DNA from: Georgenia yuyongxinii
Lineage (GTDB): Bacteria; Actinomycetota; Actinomycetes; Actinomycetales; Actinomycetaceae
Direction: 5' to 3'
DNA length: 64,000 nt
Assembly (NCBI RefSeq): GCF_006352065.1
Contig: NZ_CP040915.1
Span: forward strand, 496,001 to 560,000
Every line of letters begins with the position of its first letter. Within the stretch, counting starts at the first letter, position 1. Below the pieces are notes generated by a model. The model did not search any database, had not been told where the DNA came from, and saw nothing but the letters and a program-made list of their open reading frames with translations. The position numbers and the translations under genes were made by a program. Shown piece after piece: positions 33,550 to 42,152 of the stretch.

Positions 33550-35028
33550 ATGTCGAGCATGGCGATCGACGGTCTGGCCAGTGGGCTCAACACCACCGAG
33601 CTGATCAACGGCCTCATGCAGATCGAAGCCGCTCCCCAGGTGCTGCTCAAGCGTAAGTCCACCGAGACGACCAACCTCATCTCCGCACTGCAGGCGCTGA
33701 ACACCAAGGTGGCCTCGCTTGGCACCAACGCCGCCAAGGCTGCCAAGGCACCCTCGTGGGATATCCACAAGGTCGCCAGCTCGTCGTCCGCCGCGACGGC
33801 GACCGTGGCGGGTGGAGCAGCCGCCGGGACCCTCGAGTTCGCCGTCGACAGGCTCAGCGCCGGCCAGGTCTCCATGGTGAACCTGGACCTGGAGGCGGGG
33901 GGCACGGACCTTGGCACGCCGCCCACGCTGAGCGTCCTCCGGAACGGCAAGATCTACACAATCCCGGCATCCGGAGACCTTGACGTCATCGCCGCAGCCA
34001 TCAACAAGGCCAAGGACCTCGGGCTCAGCGCCGTCAAGGTCCGTGTCAGCAACGGCGTGGCCGGTGGAGAGCCCGAGTACCGCCTTCAGCTTTCCGGAAT
34101 CTCCGGCGAGGCCAACTCCTTCAACCTCTACGCCGGCGATGCGGAAGGCCGCGGATACGTCACCGTCGACTCGAACGGGGTCGCGACCGAAACCGCAATC
34201 GATCCCGGGATCGACCGCGTCGCGCACGGCATCGGATCAATTGCTTCGGACGACCCGGCCAAGCCGCTCGTCGTCGCGACGGACGCACAGATCACCCTGT
34301 GGCCCAGTGCTGGCGCTACCAATCCTTTGCAGCTGACGAGTGCTACGAACACGTTCGCTGGCGTCATGGCCGGCGTCGACGTGACGGTCAAGGCCCAAAC
34401 GGACGCCGCGCCGGTCGTGCTGACCGTCTTGCCGGATGGCGACGCCATTCGAAAGCTGGTCTCGGATGTCATCGGCTCTGTCGGCGTCGTCCTCTCCGAC
34501 ATCGCCTCTCGCGCGGCCGCGACGACGACCACCGCGACCGACGGACGCCCGGTCGTCTCAGGCGGCCTCTTCTCCGGTGACTCGGCTGTCAGGTTCCTCG
34601 CGGACAACGTGCGTTCGGCGGTGACGTTGCCCGTTGATGGCCGTTCGCCGTCGGCCCTCGGCATCAACATCGACCGCAGTGGCGCCATCTCGTTCGACCA
34701 GGCCGCCTTCGACGCGGCGATGGCTGAGGACGCTGAAGGCACACAAGCGATGGCGATGGCCATCGCCCTGCGCGTGGCGGACGTCGCGAAGACGGCATCC
34801 GACCCCATCGACGGCACGGTCACGAAGAAGATCGAGTCTCAGCAGAGCATGGTCCGGAACTTGGGCGAGCAGATCGCCAACTGGGACCGGCGCCTCGAGC
34901 AACGTCGAGCAGGACTCGAGCGCACCTACGCCGCCCTCGAGGTGACCCTTAGCGGCATGCAGGCCCAGATGAGCTGGCTCACCAGTCAGCTCGCCACCTT
35001 GCCGAAGATCGACACCGGCAAGAGCTGA
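33550..35028 (+). CDS. fliD: Flagellar filament cap protein FliD
   Basis: HAP2, the capping protein that guides flagellin polymerisation at the filament tip. The 492 residues start with MAIDGLASGLNTTELINGLM and end with the coiled coil NWDRRLEQRRAGLERTYAAL and then MQAQMSWLTSQLA, the two hallmark FliD regions. The middle is divergent. GAGGAAGG lies 8 nt before the chosen ATG; an in-frame GTG 9 bp upstream abuts the Shine-Dalgarno sequence and is less likely. fliS follows after 11 bp. Confidence 0.95.
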   Translation: MSSMAIDGLASGLNTTELINGLMQIEAAPQVLLKRKSTETTNLISALQALNTKVASLGTNAAKAAKAPSWDIHKVASSSSAATATVAGGAAAGTLEFAVDRLSAGQVSMVNLDLEAGGTDLGTPPTLSVLRNGKIYTIPASGDLDVIAAAINKAKDLGLSAVKVRVSNGVAGGEPEYRLQLSGISGEANSFNLYAGDAEGRGYVTVDSNGVATETAIDPGIDRVAHGIGSIASDDPAKPLVVATDAQITLWPSAGATNPLQLTSATNTFAGVMAGVDVTVKAQTDAAPVVLTVLPDGDAIRKLVSDVIGSVGVVLSDIASRAAATTTTATDGRPVVSGGLFSGDSAVRFLADNVRSAVTLPVDGRSPSALGINIDRSGAISFDQAAFDAAMAEDAEGTQAMAMAIALRVADVAKTASDPIDGTVTKKIESQQSMVRNLGEQIANWDRRLEQRRAGLERTYAALEVTLSGMQAQMSWLTSQLATLPKIDTGKS

Positions 35029-35039
35029 CGGGAGAAGCC

Positions 35040-35507
35040 ATGAACCAAGCAGTGCTCCTCAACCGCTTCAAGTCCGAGTCGGTAGCCACGGCCTCCCCGG
35101 CCAAGCTCCTGACGATGCTCTACGACCGCCTGGTCCTGGACCTGGACCGCGGCATCGAGGCTCTCAATCGCGACGACCGCGCCGAAGCCAACGCCCAGCT
35201 CACCCACGCACAGGAGATCATCCACGAGCTCCGCGCCAGCCTGGACGTCAATGCCTGGGACGGAGCGCAAGGCCTCCTCGACCTGTACGGCTACCTGCTC
35301 ACTGAGCTGGTCGGCGCCAACATCGCCCGCAGCGTCACCCGGGTCACCGCCTGCCGGGACCTCATCCTCCCGCTTCGGGACGCCTGGCACGAGGCAGCTG
35401 CGTCGACGACGTTGGCCGGCACGTCCGCCCAGGCCGCCCGCGCCGTCGCGGCCGCGGCCGCCGACCCCGCCGGCCACCAGCCGATCGGTGACCTCGGTGT
35501 CGCCTGA
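35040..35507 (+). CDS. fliS: Flagellin export chaperone FliS
   Basis: Four-helix cytosolic chaperone that binds the C-terminal disordered end of flagellin before export. The 155-residue protein has the signature SVATASPAKLLTMLYDRLVL followed by AQLTHAQEIIHELRASLDV; FliS is usually 125-135 residues, and the extra length is an Ala-rich C-terminal tail. The stop lies inside the next gene's start region (10-bp overlap). Standard position after fliD. Confidence 0.95.
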   Translation: MNQAVLLNRFKSESVATASPAKLLTMLYDRLVLDLDRGIEALNRDDRAEANAQLTHAQEIIHELRASLDVNAWDGAQGLLDLYGYLLTELVGANIARSVTRVTACRDLILPLRDAWHEAAASTTLAGTSAQAARAVAAAAADPAGHQPIGDLGVA

Positions 35508-35898
35508 ATCCGGTCTCGGAGCACCTGTGACACCTCGCGGAGAGGTCGACATTTCGCGGACCGCGGGAGGCGGCGCGCGCACCGGGGCAGGGGAAGAGGG
35601 CTTCCACGCCCGCTGGGTCGCCGCGCTGACCGAGCTCGAGGTCGACGTCGCCGAGGCCGAGCGCAGCCTCACCGGCGACCACATGCCCGAGCGGCGCGAC
35701 CCGTGGCAGCCGCCGCAGGAGCTCGGCCCCATGCCCGCTTCGCTCCGCACTCGGGCTCAGGCGCTTCTGGAGCGCCAGACCGAGGTCGCCCGCCAGGTTG
35801 CCGAGGCCGCCGCCATGAGCCGCAAGCAGGCCCGCGCCGTCCAGGCCATGCGCGCGAACGGACCTGCCCGACCCGTCTACGTCGACATGGCGGGCTGA
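35497..35898 (+). CDS. Small flagellar-operon protein after fliS (FliT-like position)
   Basis: A 133-residue protein in the place where FliT or another small chaperone is often encoded. Its C-terminal two thirds are helical (FHARWVAALTELEVDVAEAE; SLRTRAQALLERQTEVARQV; SRKQARAVQAMRANG). The N-terminal 25 residues are encoded across a copy of the dispersed 13-mer pair and read TPRGEVDISRTAGG, so the original start may have been replaced by repeat sequence. Starts are possible at GTG 35497 (overlapping fliS) or GTG 35527. I cannot confirm FliT homology. Confidence 0.65.
   Translation: MSPESGLGAPVTPRGEVDISRTAGGGARTGAGEEGFHARWVAALTELEVDVAEAERSLTGDHMPERRDPWQPPQELGPMPASLRTRAQALLERQTEVARQVAEAAAMSRKQARAVQAMRANGPARPVYVDMAG
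35527..35558 (-). repeat. Dispersed paired 13-mer repeat, locus D, inside a reading frame
   Basis: On the minus strand, variants of CGCGAGATGTCAT occupy 35546-35558 and 35527-35539, starts 19 bp apart. The copy forms the first codons of the small gene after fliS. It is more diverged than loci A-C. Confidence 0.7.
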
Positions 35899-35953
35899 TC
35901 AGCAGCATCTGGTACCAGCGCGGCACAGGGGCCGCAACCGTTACCCAACGTTC

Positions 35954-36003
35954 ATGAGAGAACTCTCCTAAATCTCTCATCTGCGACTTCACCCTGCCGA
36001 TGG
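35954..36003 (+). promoter_or_regulatory. Sigma-28-like promoter and overlapping inverted repeat of the flgB operon
   Basis: TCAT (35977-35980), 15 bp, GCCGATGG (35996-36003). The inverted repeat ATGAGAG-N13-CTCTCAT (35954-35980) ends exactly on the -35 tetrad, a typical place for an operator. The gap between the small gene after fliS and flgB is otherwise empty. Confidence 0.7.
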
Positions 36004-36082
36004 GACCGAACGAGCACGGATTGCTCATCAGGCAGGCCACGGATCGGCCGAACACCCGCGAGCTGGATGGGGCCCACTCGGC

Positions 36083-36424
36083 ATGTTCGACTCCGTGACG
36101 TCGGTGGCGATGAAGAGCGCCCTCGATGCCCTCGCCCTGCGCCAGCGCGTGATCGCCGACAACGTCGCCAACGTGCAGACCCCCGGGTTTCTTGCCGGAC
36201 GGGTCTCCTTCGAGGACGAGCTCGCCCGCGCCGTCGAGCGCGGCACTGGCGCCGCCGAACCTTCCGTCGCCCGCTCCCTCGAGCCCACCCGCACCAACGG
36301 CAACAACGTCAACCTCGACACCGAGACGCTCTCTAACGTCGACACCAACCTGCGCTACCAGGTGGCCACCCGCGCCATCGACGGCCAGTTCTCCGCCATC
36401 CGCACCGCGCTGAGGAGCAACTGA
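36083..36424 (+). CDS. flgB: Flagellar proximal rod protein FlgB
   Basis: A 113-residue rod subunit. It has the rod-family N-terminal motif (ALRQRVIADNVANVQTPGFL, the ANxxTPGY signature) and the C-terminal axial helix YQVATRAIDGQFSAIRTALR. It is slightly shorter than most FlgB proteins. It opens a long rightward operon and overlaps flgC by one base. FlgB, FlgC and FliE form the proximal rod; no flgF or flgG is present in the window. Confidence 0.95.
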   Translation: MFDSVTSVAMKSALDALALRQRVIADNVANVQTPGFLAGRVSFEDELARAVERGTGAAEPSVARSLEPTRTNGNNVNLDTETLSNVDTNLRYQVATRAIDGQFSAIRTALRSN

Positions 36425-36825
36425 TGCCCATCTTCGGCGCCATCGGCATCGCCGGCACCGGCATGACCGTCAACCGCAAGTGGCTCGACGCGGTCAGCGA
36501 CAACCTCGCCAACATGAACAACGCCGCCCCCACCGACGGCGAGGCCTTCCGCGCCCGCTTCGTGGTCGCCCAGGCCATGGACTACGGCGAGGCCGGCGGG
36601 GTGGAGGTGGCCGGCATCGAACTCGGCGACGCCGCAGGCCGCCTGGTCCACGAGCCCAGCCACCCCCTCGCGGACGAAGACGGCTACGTGCGCTACCCCG
36701 ACATCGACATGGGCTCCCAGATGACCTCGCTGATCATCGCCCAGCGCGGCTACCAGGCCAACGCGGCCGTGGTGGACCGCGCCAAGGAGACCTACACCGC
36801 CGCGCTGCAGATCGGGAGGAACTGA
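36424..36825 (+). CDS. flgC: Flagellar rod protein FlgC
   Basis: A 133-residue proximal rod protein. It begins PIFGAIGIAGTGMTVNRKWL, then VSDNLANMNNAAPTDGEAFR, a variant of the rod motif. The C-terminus, MGSQMTSLIIAQRGYQANAA, is the usual axial helix. It overlaps flgB by one base and fliE by one base (TGATG), so the three are tightly coupled. Confidence 0.95.
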   Translation: MPIFGAIGIAGTGMTVNRKWLDAVSDNLANMNNAAPTDGEAFRARFVVAQAMDYGEAGGVEVAGIELGDAAGRLVHEPSHPLADEDGYVRYPDIDMGSQMTSLIIAQRGYQANAAVVDRAKETYTAALQIGRN

Positions 36826-37178
36826 TGCCCATCTCCGGCATCGAGGGCCTGGGCGCCTTCATGGGCGGACCGGCCGCCGCGTTCGGCGTCCGCAACGTCG
36901 CCCCCACCTCCAACCTCGGCGACCTGCTCGAGCCCGGCAAGGCGGCCGACGGCGGAGCCTCCTCCTTCGGCGTCAGCCTCGCCTCCGCCGTCGACAACCT
37001 CACCGCGGCCCAGGCGAAGTCCTCCGACCTGGCGGTCAAGGCCGTCACCGGCGACCTCGACGACGTCCACGACTACACCATCGCCGCCACCGAGGCCGCG
37101 GTCACCCTGGAGCTCACGGCCGCCCTGCGCAACAAGGCCGTTGACGCCTTCACCGAGATCATGCGGATGCAGGCCTGA
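36825..37178 (+). CDS. fliE: Flagellar hook-basal body complex protein FliE
   Basis: A 117-residue junction protein linking the MS ring to the rod. The C-terminal half is recognisable: SSFGVSLASAVDNLTAAQAK followed by DLDDVHDYTIAATEAAVTLE and LRNKAVDAFTEIMRMQ, the conserved FliE ending. The N-terminal 45 residues are poorly conserved. The ATG overlaps the flgC stop. Confidence 0.93.
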   Translation: MPISGIEGLGAFMGGPAAAFGVRNVAPTSNLGDLLEPGKAADGGASSFGVSLASAVDNLTAAQAKSSDLAVKAVTGDLDDVHDYTIAATEAAVTLELTAALRNKAVDAFTEIMRMQA

Positions 37179-38755
37179 TGCCCGCGGCAGTCACCGGGTT
37201 CTTCGGGAAGGTCAAGAACACCTGGGCGCAGTTCTCGATGCCCCAGCGCACGCTCGTCATCCTTGCGATCGCGGTCCTCGTACTCGGCGCCACCGCGCTG
37301 TACTCCTGGGCGGCCAAGCCCACCATGGCGCCGGTGTTCTCCAACCTCTCCCCGGCGGACGCGTCCGCCGTCGTCGACCAGCTCGAGGCCGAAGGCGTGA
37401 AGTACGAGCTCGCCGACGGCGGCGGCACCGTCCTGGTCCCGCGCGAGCAGCTCTACGACCTGCGCATCTCCCTCGCCGCCACCGGCGTGGGCACCACCGA
37501 GGACGGCTACTCGCTCCTGGACGACATGGGCATGACCAGCTCGGACTTCCAGCAGCAGGTCACCTACCAGCGCGCCCTCGAGGGCGAGCTGGCCAAGACC
37601 ATCACCGCGATCAACGGCGTCTCCGCCGCCACCGTCCACCTCGCGCTGCCCGAGGAGTCGGTGTTCGTCGACCGCGCCGTGGACCCCACCGCGTCGGTGT
37701 TCGTCGACCTCGAGGCCGGCAAGCAGCTCGAGGCCTCCGCCGTCCAGGCCGTCATCAACCTCGTCTCCTCCGCCGTCCCGCACATGGACGCCACCGGCGT
37801 GACCGTGGTCGACGCCGCCGGCGCCGTGCTCTCCGCCACCGGCCTGGGCACCGGCCCGGGCGGCGCGTCCGACTACGAGGAGGACGTCACCTCCGACGTG
37901 CAGGCGATGCTGGACCGGGTGGTCGGCCCGGGCAACGCCGTCGTCTCCGTGCAGGCCGAGCTGAGCCGGGACGAGACCGACCGGCTCACCGAGACCTTCA
38001 CCCCGGCCGACGGCGCACCCCCGCTCTCGGAGTCCACCTCCACCGAGGAGTACACCGGCACCGGGCAGGCCGTCGGCGGTGTGCTCGGCCCGGACAACAT
38101 CGCCGTGCCCAACGGCGAGGGCGACGGCAGCTACACCCGCGAGGACTCCGTGCTGAACAACCCGGTCAACAAGGTCACCGAGCAGACCACGGTCAACCCC
38201 GGCGGGGTGGCGCGCCAGTCCGTCTCCGTGGTGGTCGACGCCCAGGCCGGCGCCGGGCTCAGCCTGGCCGAGCTCGAGCGCATGGTCACCGCCGCCGCCG
38301 GCATCGACCCCGCCCGCGGGGACATCGTGGCCGTGTCCCGCATGGCGTTCGACACCACCGCCGCCGACGCCGCCGCCGAGGCCCTGGCCGCGGCGGAGGA
38401 GCAGGCCGCCGCCGAGCGGCAGGCCGAGCTCATCCGCAACGCGATCATCGCGGTCGTGCTGCTGGTGATCGTGCTGCTCGTCGCCGCATTCATCCGCCGC
38501 GCCCGCCGCGAACGGCGCGAGGAGATCGACCTCGGCGAGCTCAAGCTGCTCCAGGCCCAGCAGGCCGAGGACGCCGCCGAGCTCGAGGCCGGCACGCCCG
38601 CGGACACCACCTACCTCCCGTCGGTCCCCGAGCCGATCCAGCTGCCGCCGGCCACCGAGGCGGACGCCATGCGCGCCGAGATCGCCGCGCTGGCCACCGA
38701 GGACCCGGCCGTGGTGGCCGCGCAGCTGCGCGAGTGGCTGGCGGTGCGCCGATGA
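37178..38755 (+). CDS. fliF: Flagellar MS-ring protein FliF
   Basis: The 525-residue inner-membrane ring protein. A first transmembrane helix at about 28-48 (LVILAIAVLVLGATALYSWA) is followed by the ring-building motifs (LSPADASAVVDQLEAEGVKY; LPEESVFVDRAVDPTASVFV) and a second transmembrane helix near 435. The C-terminal cytosolic tail ends with ALATEDPAVVAAQLREWLAV, the FliG-binding helix. It overlaps fliG by four bases. Confidence 0.96.
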   Translation: MPAAVTGFFGKVKNTWAQFSMPQRTLVILAIAVLVLGATALYSWAAKPTMAPVFSNLSPADASAVVDQLEAEGVKYELADGGGTVLVPREQLYDLRISLAATGVGTTEDGYSLLDDMGMTSSDFQQQVTYQRALEGELAKTITAINGVSAATVHLALPEESVFVDRAVDPTASVFVDLEAGKQLEASAVQAVINLVSSAVPHMDATGVTVVDAAGAVLSATGLGTGPGGASDYEEDVTSDVQAMLDRVVGPGNAVVSVQAELSRDETDRLTETFTPADGAPPLSESTSTEEYTGTGQAVGGVLGPDNIAVPNGEGDGSYTREDSVLNNPVNKVTEQTTVNPGGVARQSVSVVVDAQAGAGLSLAELERMVTAAAGIDPARGDIVAVSRMAFDTTAADAAAEALAAAEEQAAAERQAELIRNAIIAVVLLVIVLLVAAFIRRARRERREEIDLGELKLLQAQQAEDAAELEAGTPADTTYLPSVPEPIQLPPATEADAMRAEIAALATEDPAVVAAQLREWLAVRR

Positions 38756-39777
38756 GCGTCACCACCGGGGTGGGGCAGCTGACCGCCACCCAGAAGGCCG
38801 CCGTCGTGCTCCTGCAGATCGGGCACGAGCGCGCCGCCAAGGTGCTCGCCGAGCTCAGCGAGCAAGAGGTCGAGGAGATCACCGCCGAGATCGTCCGCAT
38901 CGAGAACGTGCCGCAGGGCACGGCCGACGCGGTGATGAAGGAGTTCCACCGCCAGCTCTCCACCGGCGCCCCCACCATCGGGCACGGCGGCCTGAGCTAC
39001 GCCCAGCGCCTCCTCGAGGCCTCCTTCGGCCCCGAGAAGGCCGCCGGCGTCCTCAACCGGCTGAGCACGATGATGGCCGGACAACCCTTCGACTTCCTCC
39101 AGCAGGCCGACGCCCGCCAGGTGCAGTCCCTCATCTCCGGCGAGCACCCGCAGACCATGGCGCTCGTCCTCGCGCACCTGCGCGCGGACCGGGCCTCCGC
39201 GATCATGGCCGGCCTCGAGCCGGAGCTGCGCACCGACGTCGCGCACCGCATCGCGCTGATGGAGCGCGCCTCCCCGGAGGTCGTGAAGATCGTCGCGGAG
39301 AACATCGAGCGCAAGGCCACCGCGGTGCTCACGCCGGGCGACATGACCGCCGTCGGGGGCGTGCAGCCCCTGGTGGAGATCCTCAACCGCTCCGACCCGG
39401 GCACCGAGAAGCAGATCCTCGACGCCCTCGGCGAGCGTGACTCCGAGCTCGCCGAGCAGGTGCGCGGCATGATGTTCACCTTCGAGGACATCATCCTGCT
39501 CGACGACCGCGCCGTGCAGCTGGTGATGCGACAGGTGGACGTCGCCACCCTCGCCGTCGCGCTCAAGGGCGCGCCCACCACGGTCGGCGACAAGACCCGC
39601 CGCAACCTCTCCGAGCGCGCCCGGGACAACCTGCGCGAGGAGATGGACCTCTCAGGCCCGGTCCGCCTGTCGGAGGTCCAGGACGCCCGCGGCCAGATCA
39701 TCACCGTGATCCGCAGCCTGGAGGAGAGCGGCCAGATCGTCATCCGCCGCGACGGCGAGGACGACTATGTCAGCTGA
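38752..39777 (+). CDS. fliG: Flagellar motor switch protein FliG
   Basis: The 341-residue torque-generating rotor protein. It has the N-terminal FliF-binding domain (TATQKAAVVLLQIGHERAAK), the EHPQ motif in SGEHPQTMALVLAHLR, and the C-terminal domain with ILLDDRAVQLVMRQVD and the charged torque helix LSERARDNLREEMDLSG. Length and domain order are standard. It overlaps both fliF and fliH. Confidence 0.97.
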   Translation: MSVTTGVGQLTATQKAAVVLLQIGHERAAKVLAELSEQEVEEITAEIVRIENVPQGTADAVMKEFHRQLSTGAPTIGHGGLSYAQRLLEASFGPEKAAGVLNRLSTMMAGQPFDFLQQADARQVQSLISGEHPQTMALVLAHLRADRASAIMAGLEPELRTDVAHRIALMERASPEVVKIVAENIERKATAVLTPGDMTAVGGVQPLVEILNRSDPGTEKQILDALGERDSELAEQVRGMMFTFEDIILLDDRAVQLVMRQVDVATLAVALKGAPTTVGDKTRRNLSERARDNLREEMDLSGPVRLSEVQDARGQIITVIRSLEESGQIVIRRDGEDDYVS

Positions 39778-40402
39778 GCCCGCCTTCGCCCCCGCCACGT
39801 TCGCTGCCGCCACCCCCACCTCCCGGGCCGCGGCGTCGACGGCGAGCGCGAGCGGGTACGCGGCCGGGTACGCCGCGGGGTTCAACGCCGGCTCCAAGGC
39901 GGCCGCAGTCGCCGCTGCCGAGGCCGAGCGGCGCCGCGAGGCCGACGAGATCGCGCACGCAGCACGCCGCGCCGCCGACGCCGAGACCGCCCTGACCGTG
40001 CTCGCCCAGACGGCGGCCGCCGCCCGGGCGCGCACCGCACCCGTGATCGGCGACGCACTGGAAACCGTGGTCCGCGCCGCCGTCGAGCTCGCCGAGGCGC
40101 TGCTCGGCGCCGAGCTGGCCGACGACGACACCTCCGCCCGCACCGCCCTCACCCGGGCGCTGACCGAGGCCGGGGAGGACGACGTCGTCCGGGTGCGCCT
40201 CAACCCCGAGGACCACGCCCACCTGCGCACCATGCTCGAGGCGCAGCCCGGCACGCTGGACATCCCTGCCGGCATCGAGCTCGTCCCGGACCCGTCGCTC
40301 GCCCGCGGCGACGCCGTCAGCGAGCTCACCGAGGGCTTCCTCGACGCCCGCCTCGGCACCGCGCTTGCCCGCGCCCGCGCCGCGCTGGAGGTGCGGCAGT
40401 GA
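39767..40402 (+). CDS. fliH: Flagellar assembly protein FliH
   Basis: A 211-residue regulator of the export ATPase FliI. The N-terminal 55 residues are Ala-rich with GYAAGYAAGFNAGSKAAA, the GxxxG-repeat helix typical of FliH; a long helix follows, then a C-terminal domain with VRLNPEDHAHLRTMLEAQPG and LARGDAVSELTEGFLDARLG. It overlaps fliG by 11 bp and fliI by four. Confidence 0.88.
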   Translation: MSAEPAFAPATFAAATPTSRAAASTASASGYAAGYAAGFNAGSKAAAVAAAEAERRREADEIAHAARRAADAETALTVLAQTAAAARARTAPVIGDALETVVRAAVELAEALLGAELADDDTSARTALTRALTEAGEDDVVRVRLNPEDHAHLRTMLEAQPGTLDIPAGIELVPDPSLARGDAVSELTEGFLDARLGTALARARAALEVRQ

Positions 40403-41724
40403 CGCTCCTGGTGGACACGCCCCGCTGGGCGCGCACCCTCGCCGCCGCCGCGCCCACCCGGGTGGGCACGGTGCGCTCCGTCGTCGGCCTGTCGATCGAG
40501 GTGACGGGGCTGCCCTGCGCGGTCGGGGACCTGGTGAGCATCGACGCCGGCAAGCAGGCGATCGGCGCGGAGGTGGTGGCGCTGGACCGCGCCGTCGCCC
40601 GCTGCATGCCACTCAGTGCCATCGGCGGACTGCGCGTGGGTGCGCCCGTGCGCGGGACCGGCCGCCCGCTGTCCGTGGGCGTGGGGCCATCGCTGCTCGG
40701 GCGGGTCCTCGACGGGCTCGGCCGACCGATCGACGGACGCGGGCCGCTCGGCGCCACCGAGGTGGTGCCGGTGGCCGGGCAGGCCCCGCCCGCGCTGGAC
40801 CGGGCCCGCGTGGACACCCCGCTGGAGCTGGGTGTGCGGGTGCTGGACACGCTCGTGACGGTCGGGCGCGGGCAGCGCATCGGCCTGTTCGCCGGCTCCG
40901 GGGTCGGCAAGTCCTCGCTGCTGTCGATGATCGCCCGCGGCACCGAGGCGTCGGTCAACGTCATCGGCCTGGTGGGCGAGCGCGGCCGCGAGGTGCGCGA
41001 GTTCCTCGAGGACGACCTCGGCCCGGAGGGCCTGGCGCGCTCCGTCGTCGTCGTGGCCACCTCCGACGAGCCCCCCGTGGTGCGCCTGCGCGCCGCATTC
41101 ACCGCCACCCGGATCGCCGAGCACTTCCGCGACACCGGCGCCGACGTGGTGCTCATGATGGACTCCCTCACCCGCGCGGCGATGGCCCAGCGCGAGATCG
41201 GCCTGTCCGTCGGCGAGCCGCCCGCCACCCGCGGCTACCCGCCGTCGACCTTCTCCATGCTCGCCCAGCTCCTCGAGCGGGCCGGCACCGGCACCACGGG
41301 GTCGGTCACCGGGATCTACACCGTCCTTGTCGACGGCGACGACCACAACGAGCCCATCGCCGACTCCGCCCGCTCCATCCTCGACGGGCACGTGGTGCTG
41401 GACCGCAAGCTCGCCGTCGCCGGCCACTTCCCTTCCGTGGACGCCGTCGGGTCGGTCTCGCGGGTGGCGTCCCGGGTGACCTCGCCGGACCAGCGCCGAC
41501 TGTCGACGGCGCTGCGCACCGTGCTCGCCGCGCGGCGCCAGGCGCAGGACCTGCTCGACGTCGGCGCGTACGTGGCCGGGTCGAACCCGCAGGTGGACGC
41601 CGCGGTCAACCACGCCGGGGCCATCGACGCGTTCCTGCGTCAAGGCATGGACGAGGCCGCGCCGGCGGCGCGGTCCTGGCAGCAGCTCGCGGAACTCGTT
41701 GGAAAGCTGGGGGTCGCCGCATGA
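40399..41724 (+). CDS. fliI: Flagellum-specific export ATPase FliI
   Basis: The 441-residue F1-beta-like ATPase of the flagellar type III export gate. Walker A is GLFAGSGVGKSS with Lys171; Walker B is ADVVLMMDSLTRAAMAQREI; GERGREVREF holds the catalytic Glu. The N-terminal beta barrel and C-terminal helical domain (KLAVAGHFPSVDAVGSVSR) are in place. Start is GTG, overlapping fliH. Confidence 0.97.
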   Translation: MTLLVDTPRWARTLAAAAPTRVGTVRSVVGLSIEVTGLPCAVGDLVSIDAGKQAIGAEVVALDRAVARCMPLSAIGGLRVGAPVRGTGRPLSVGVGPSLLGRVLDGLGRPIDGRGPLGATEVVPVAGQAPPALDRARVDTPLELGVRVLDTLVTVGRGQRIGLFAGSGVGKSSLLSMIARGTEASVNVIGLVGERGREVREFLEDDLGPEGLARSVVVVATSDEPPVVRLRAAFTATRIAEHFRDTGADVVLMMDSLTRAAMAQREIGLSVGEPPATRGYPPSTFSMLAQLLERAGTGTTGSVTGIYTVLVDGDDHNEPIADSARSILDGHVVLDRKLAVAGHFPSVDAVGSVSRVASRVTSPDQRRLSTALRTVLAARRQAQDLLDVGAYVAGSNPQVDAAVNHAGAIDAFLRQGMDEAAPAARSWQQLAELVGKLGVAA

Positions 41725-42152
41725 GTACGTTCCGTCTGGCCGGGCTGGGCCGGTTGCGCCGGCTGCAGGAGGACCACGCCGCCGCCGAGCTGGCGCGCCG
41801 CGCCACGGACCGCCGCGGCGCCGACCGGCGCACCGCCGACGCGCGGGACTGGCTGGCCGGCACGGTGCTGTCGGGGACGTCGGACCCGCAGAGCTGGCGG
41901 GCTGCCGTGGCCGCGCGCGCGGCGATGAGCGCGACGGTGATCGCCGCGCAGGCCGCCGCGGAGGTGGCGGCGGAGCACGAGACGCAGGCGCAGACCCAGT
42001 GGGTCGCGGCGCGCAAGCGGTCCAAGACGGTGGAGAAGCTCGCCGAGCGCCACCGCGACGAGGAGCAGGTGGCCGAGCTGCGCGCCGAGCAGCAGGTGCT
42101 CGACGAGATGGCCACCCAGCGGGCAGCGCGGCGCACGGAGGACGAGTCGTGA
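41721..42152 (+). CDS. fliJ: Flagellar export protein FliJ
   Basis: A 143-residue coiled-coil protein in the FliJ position between fliI and fliK. It starts FRLAGLGRLRRLQEDHAAAE and has long charged heptads; VEKLAERHRDEEQVAELRAE near the end is FliJ-like. FliJ is the stalk of the FliH-FliI ATPase, binding FlhA and recycling chaperones. Sequence conservation of the family is weak, so position carries much of the call. Confidence 0.85.
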   Translation: MSTFRLAGLGRLRRLQEDHAAAELARRATDRRGADRRTADARDWLAGTVLSGTSDPQSWRAAVAARAAMSATVIAAQAAAEVAAEHETQAQTQWVAARKRSKTVEKLAERHRDEEQVAELRAEQQVLDEMATQRAARRTEDES

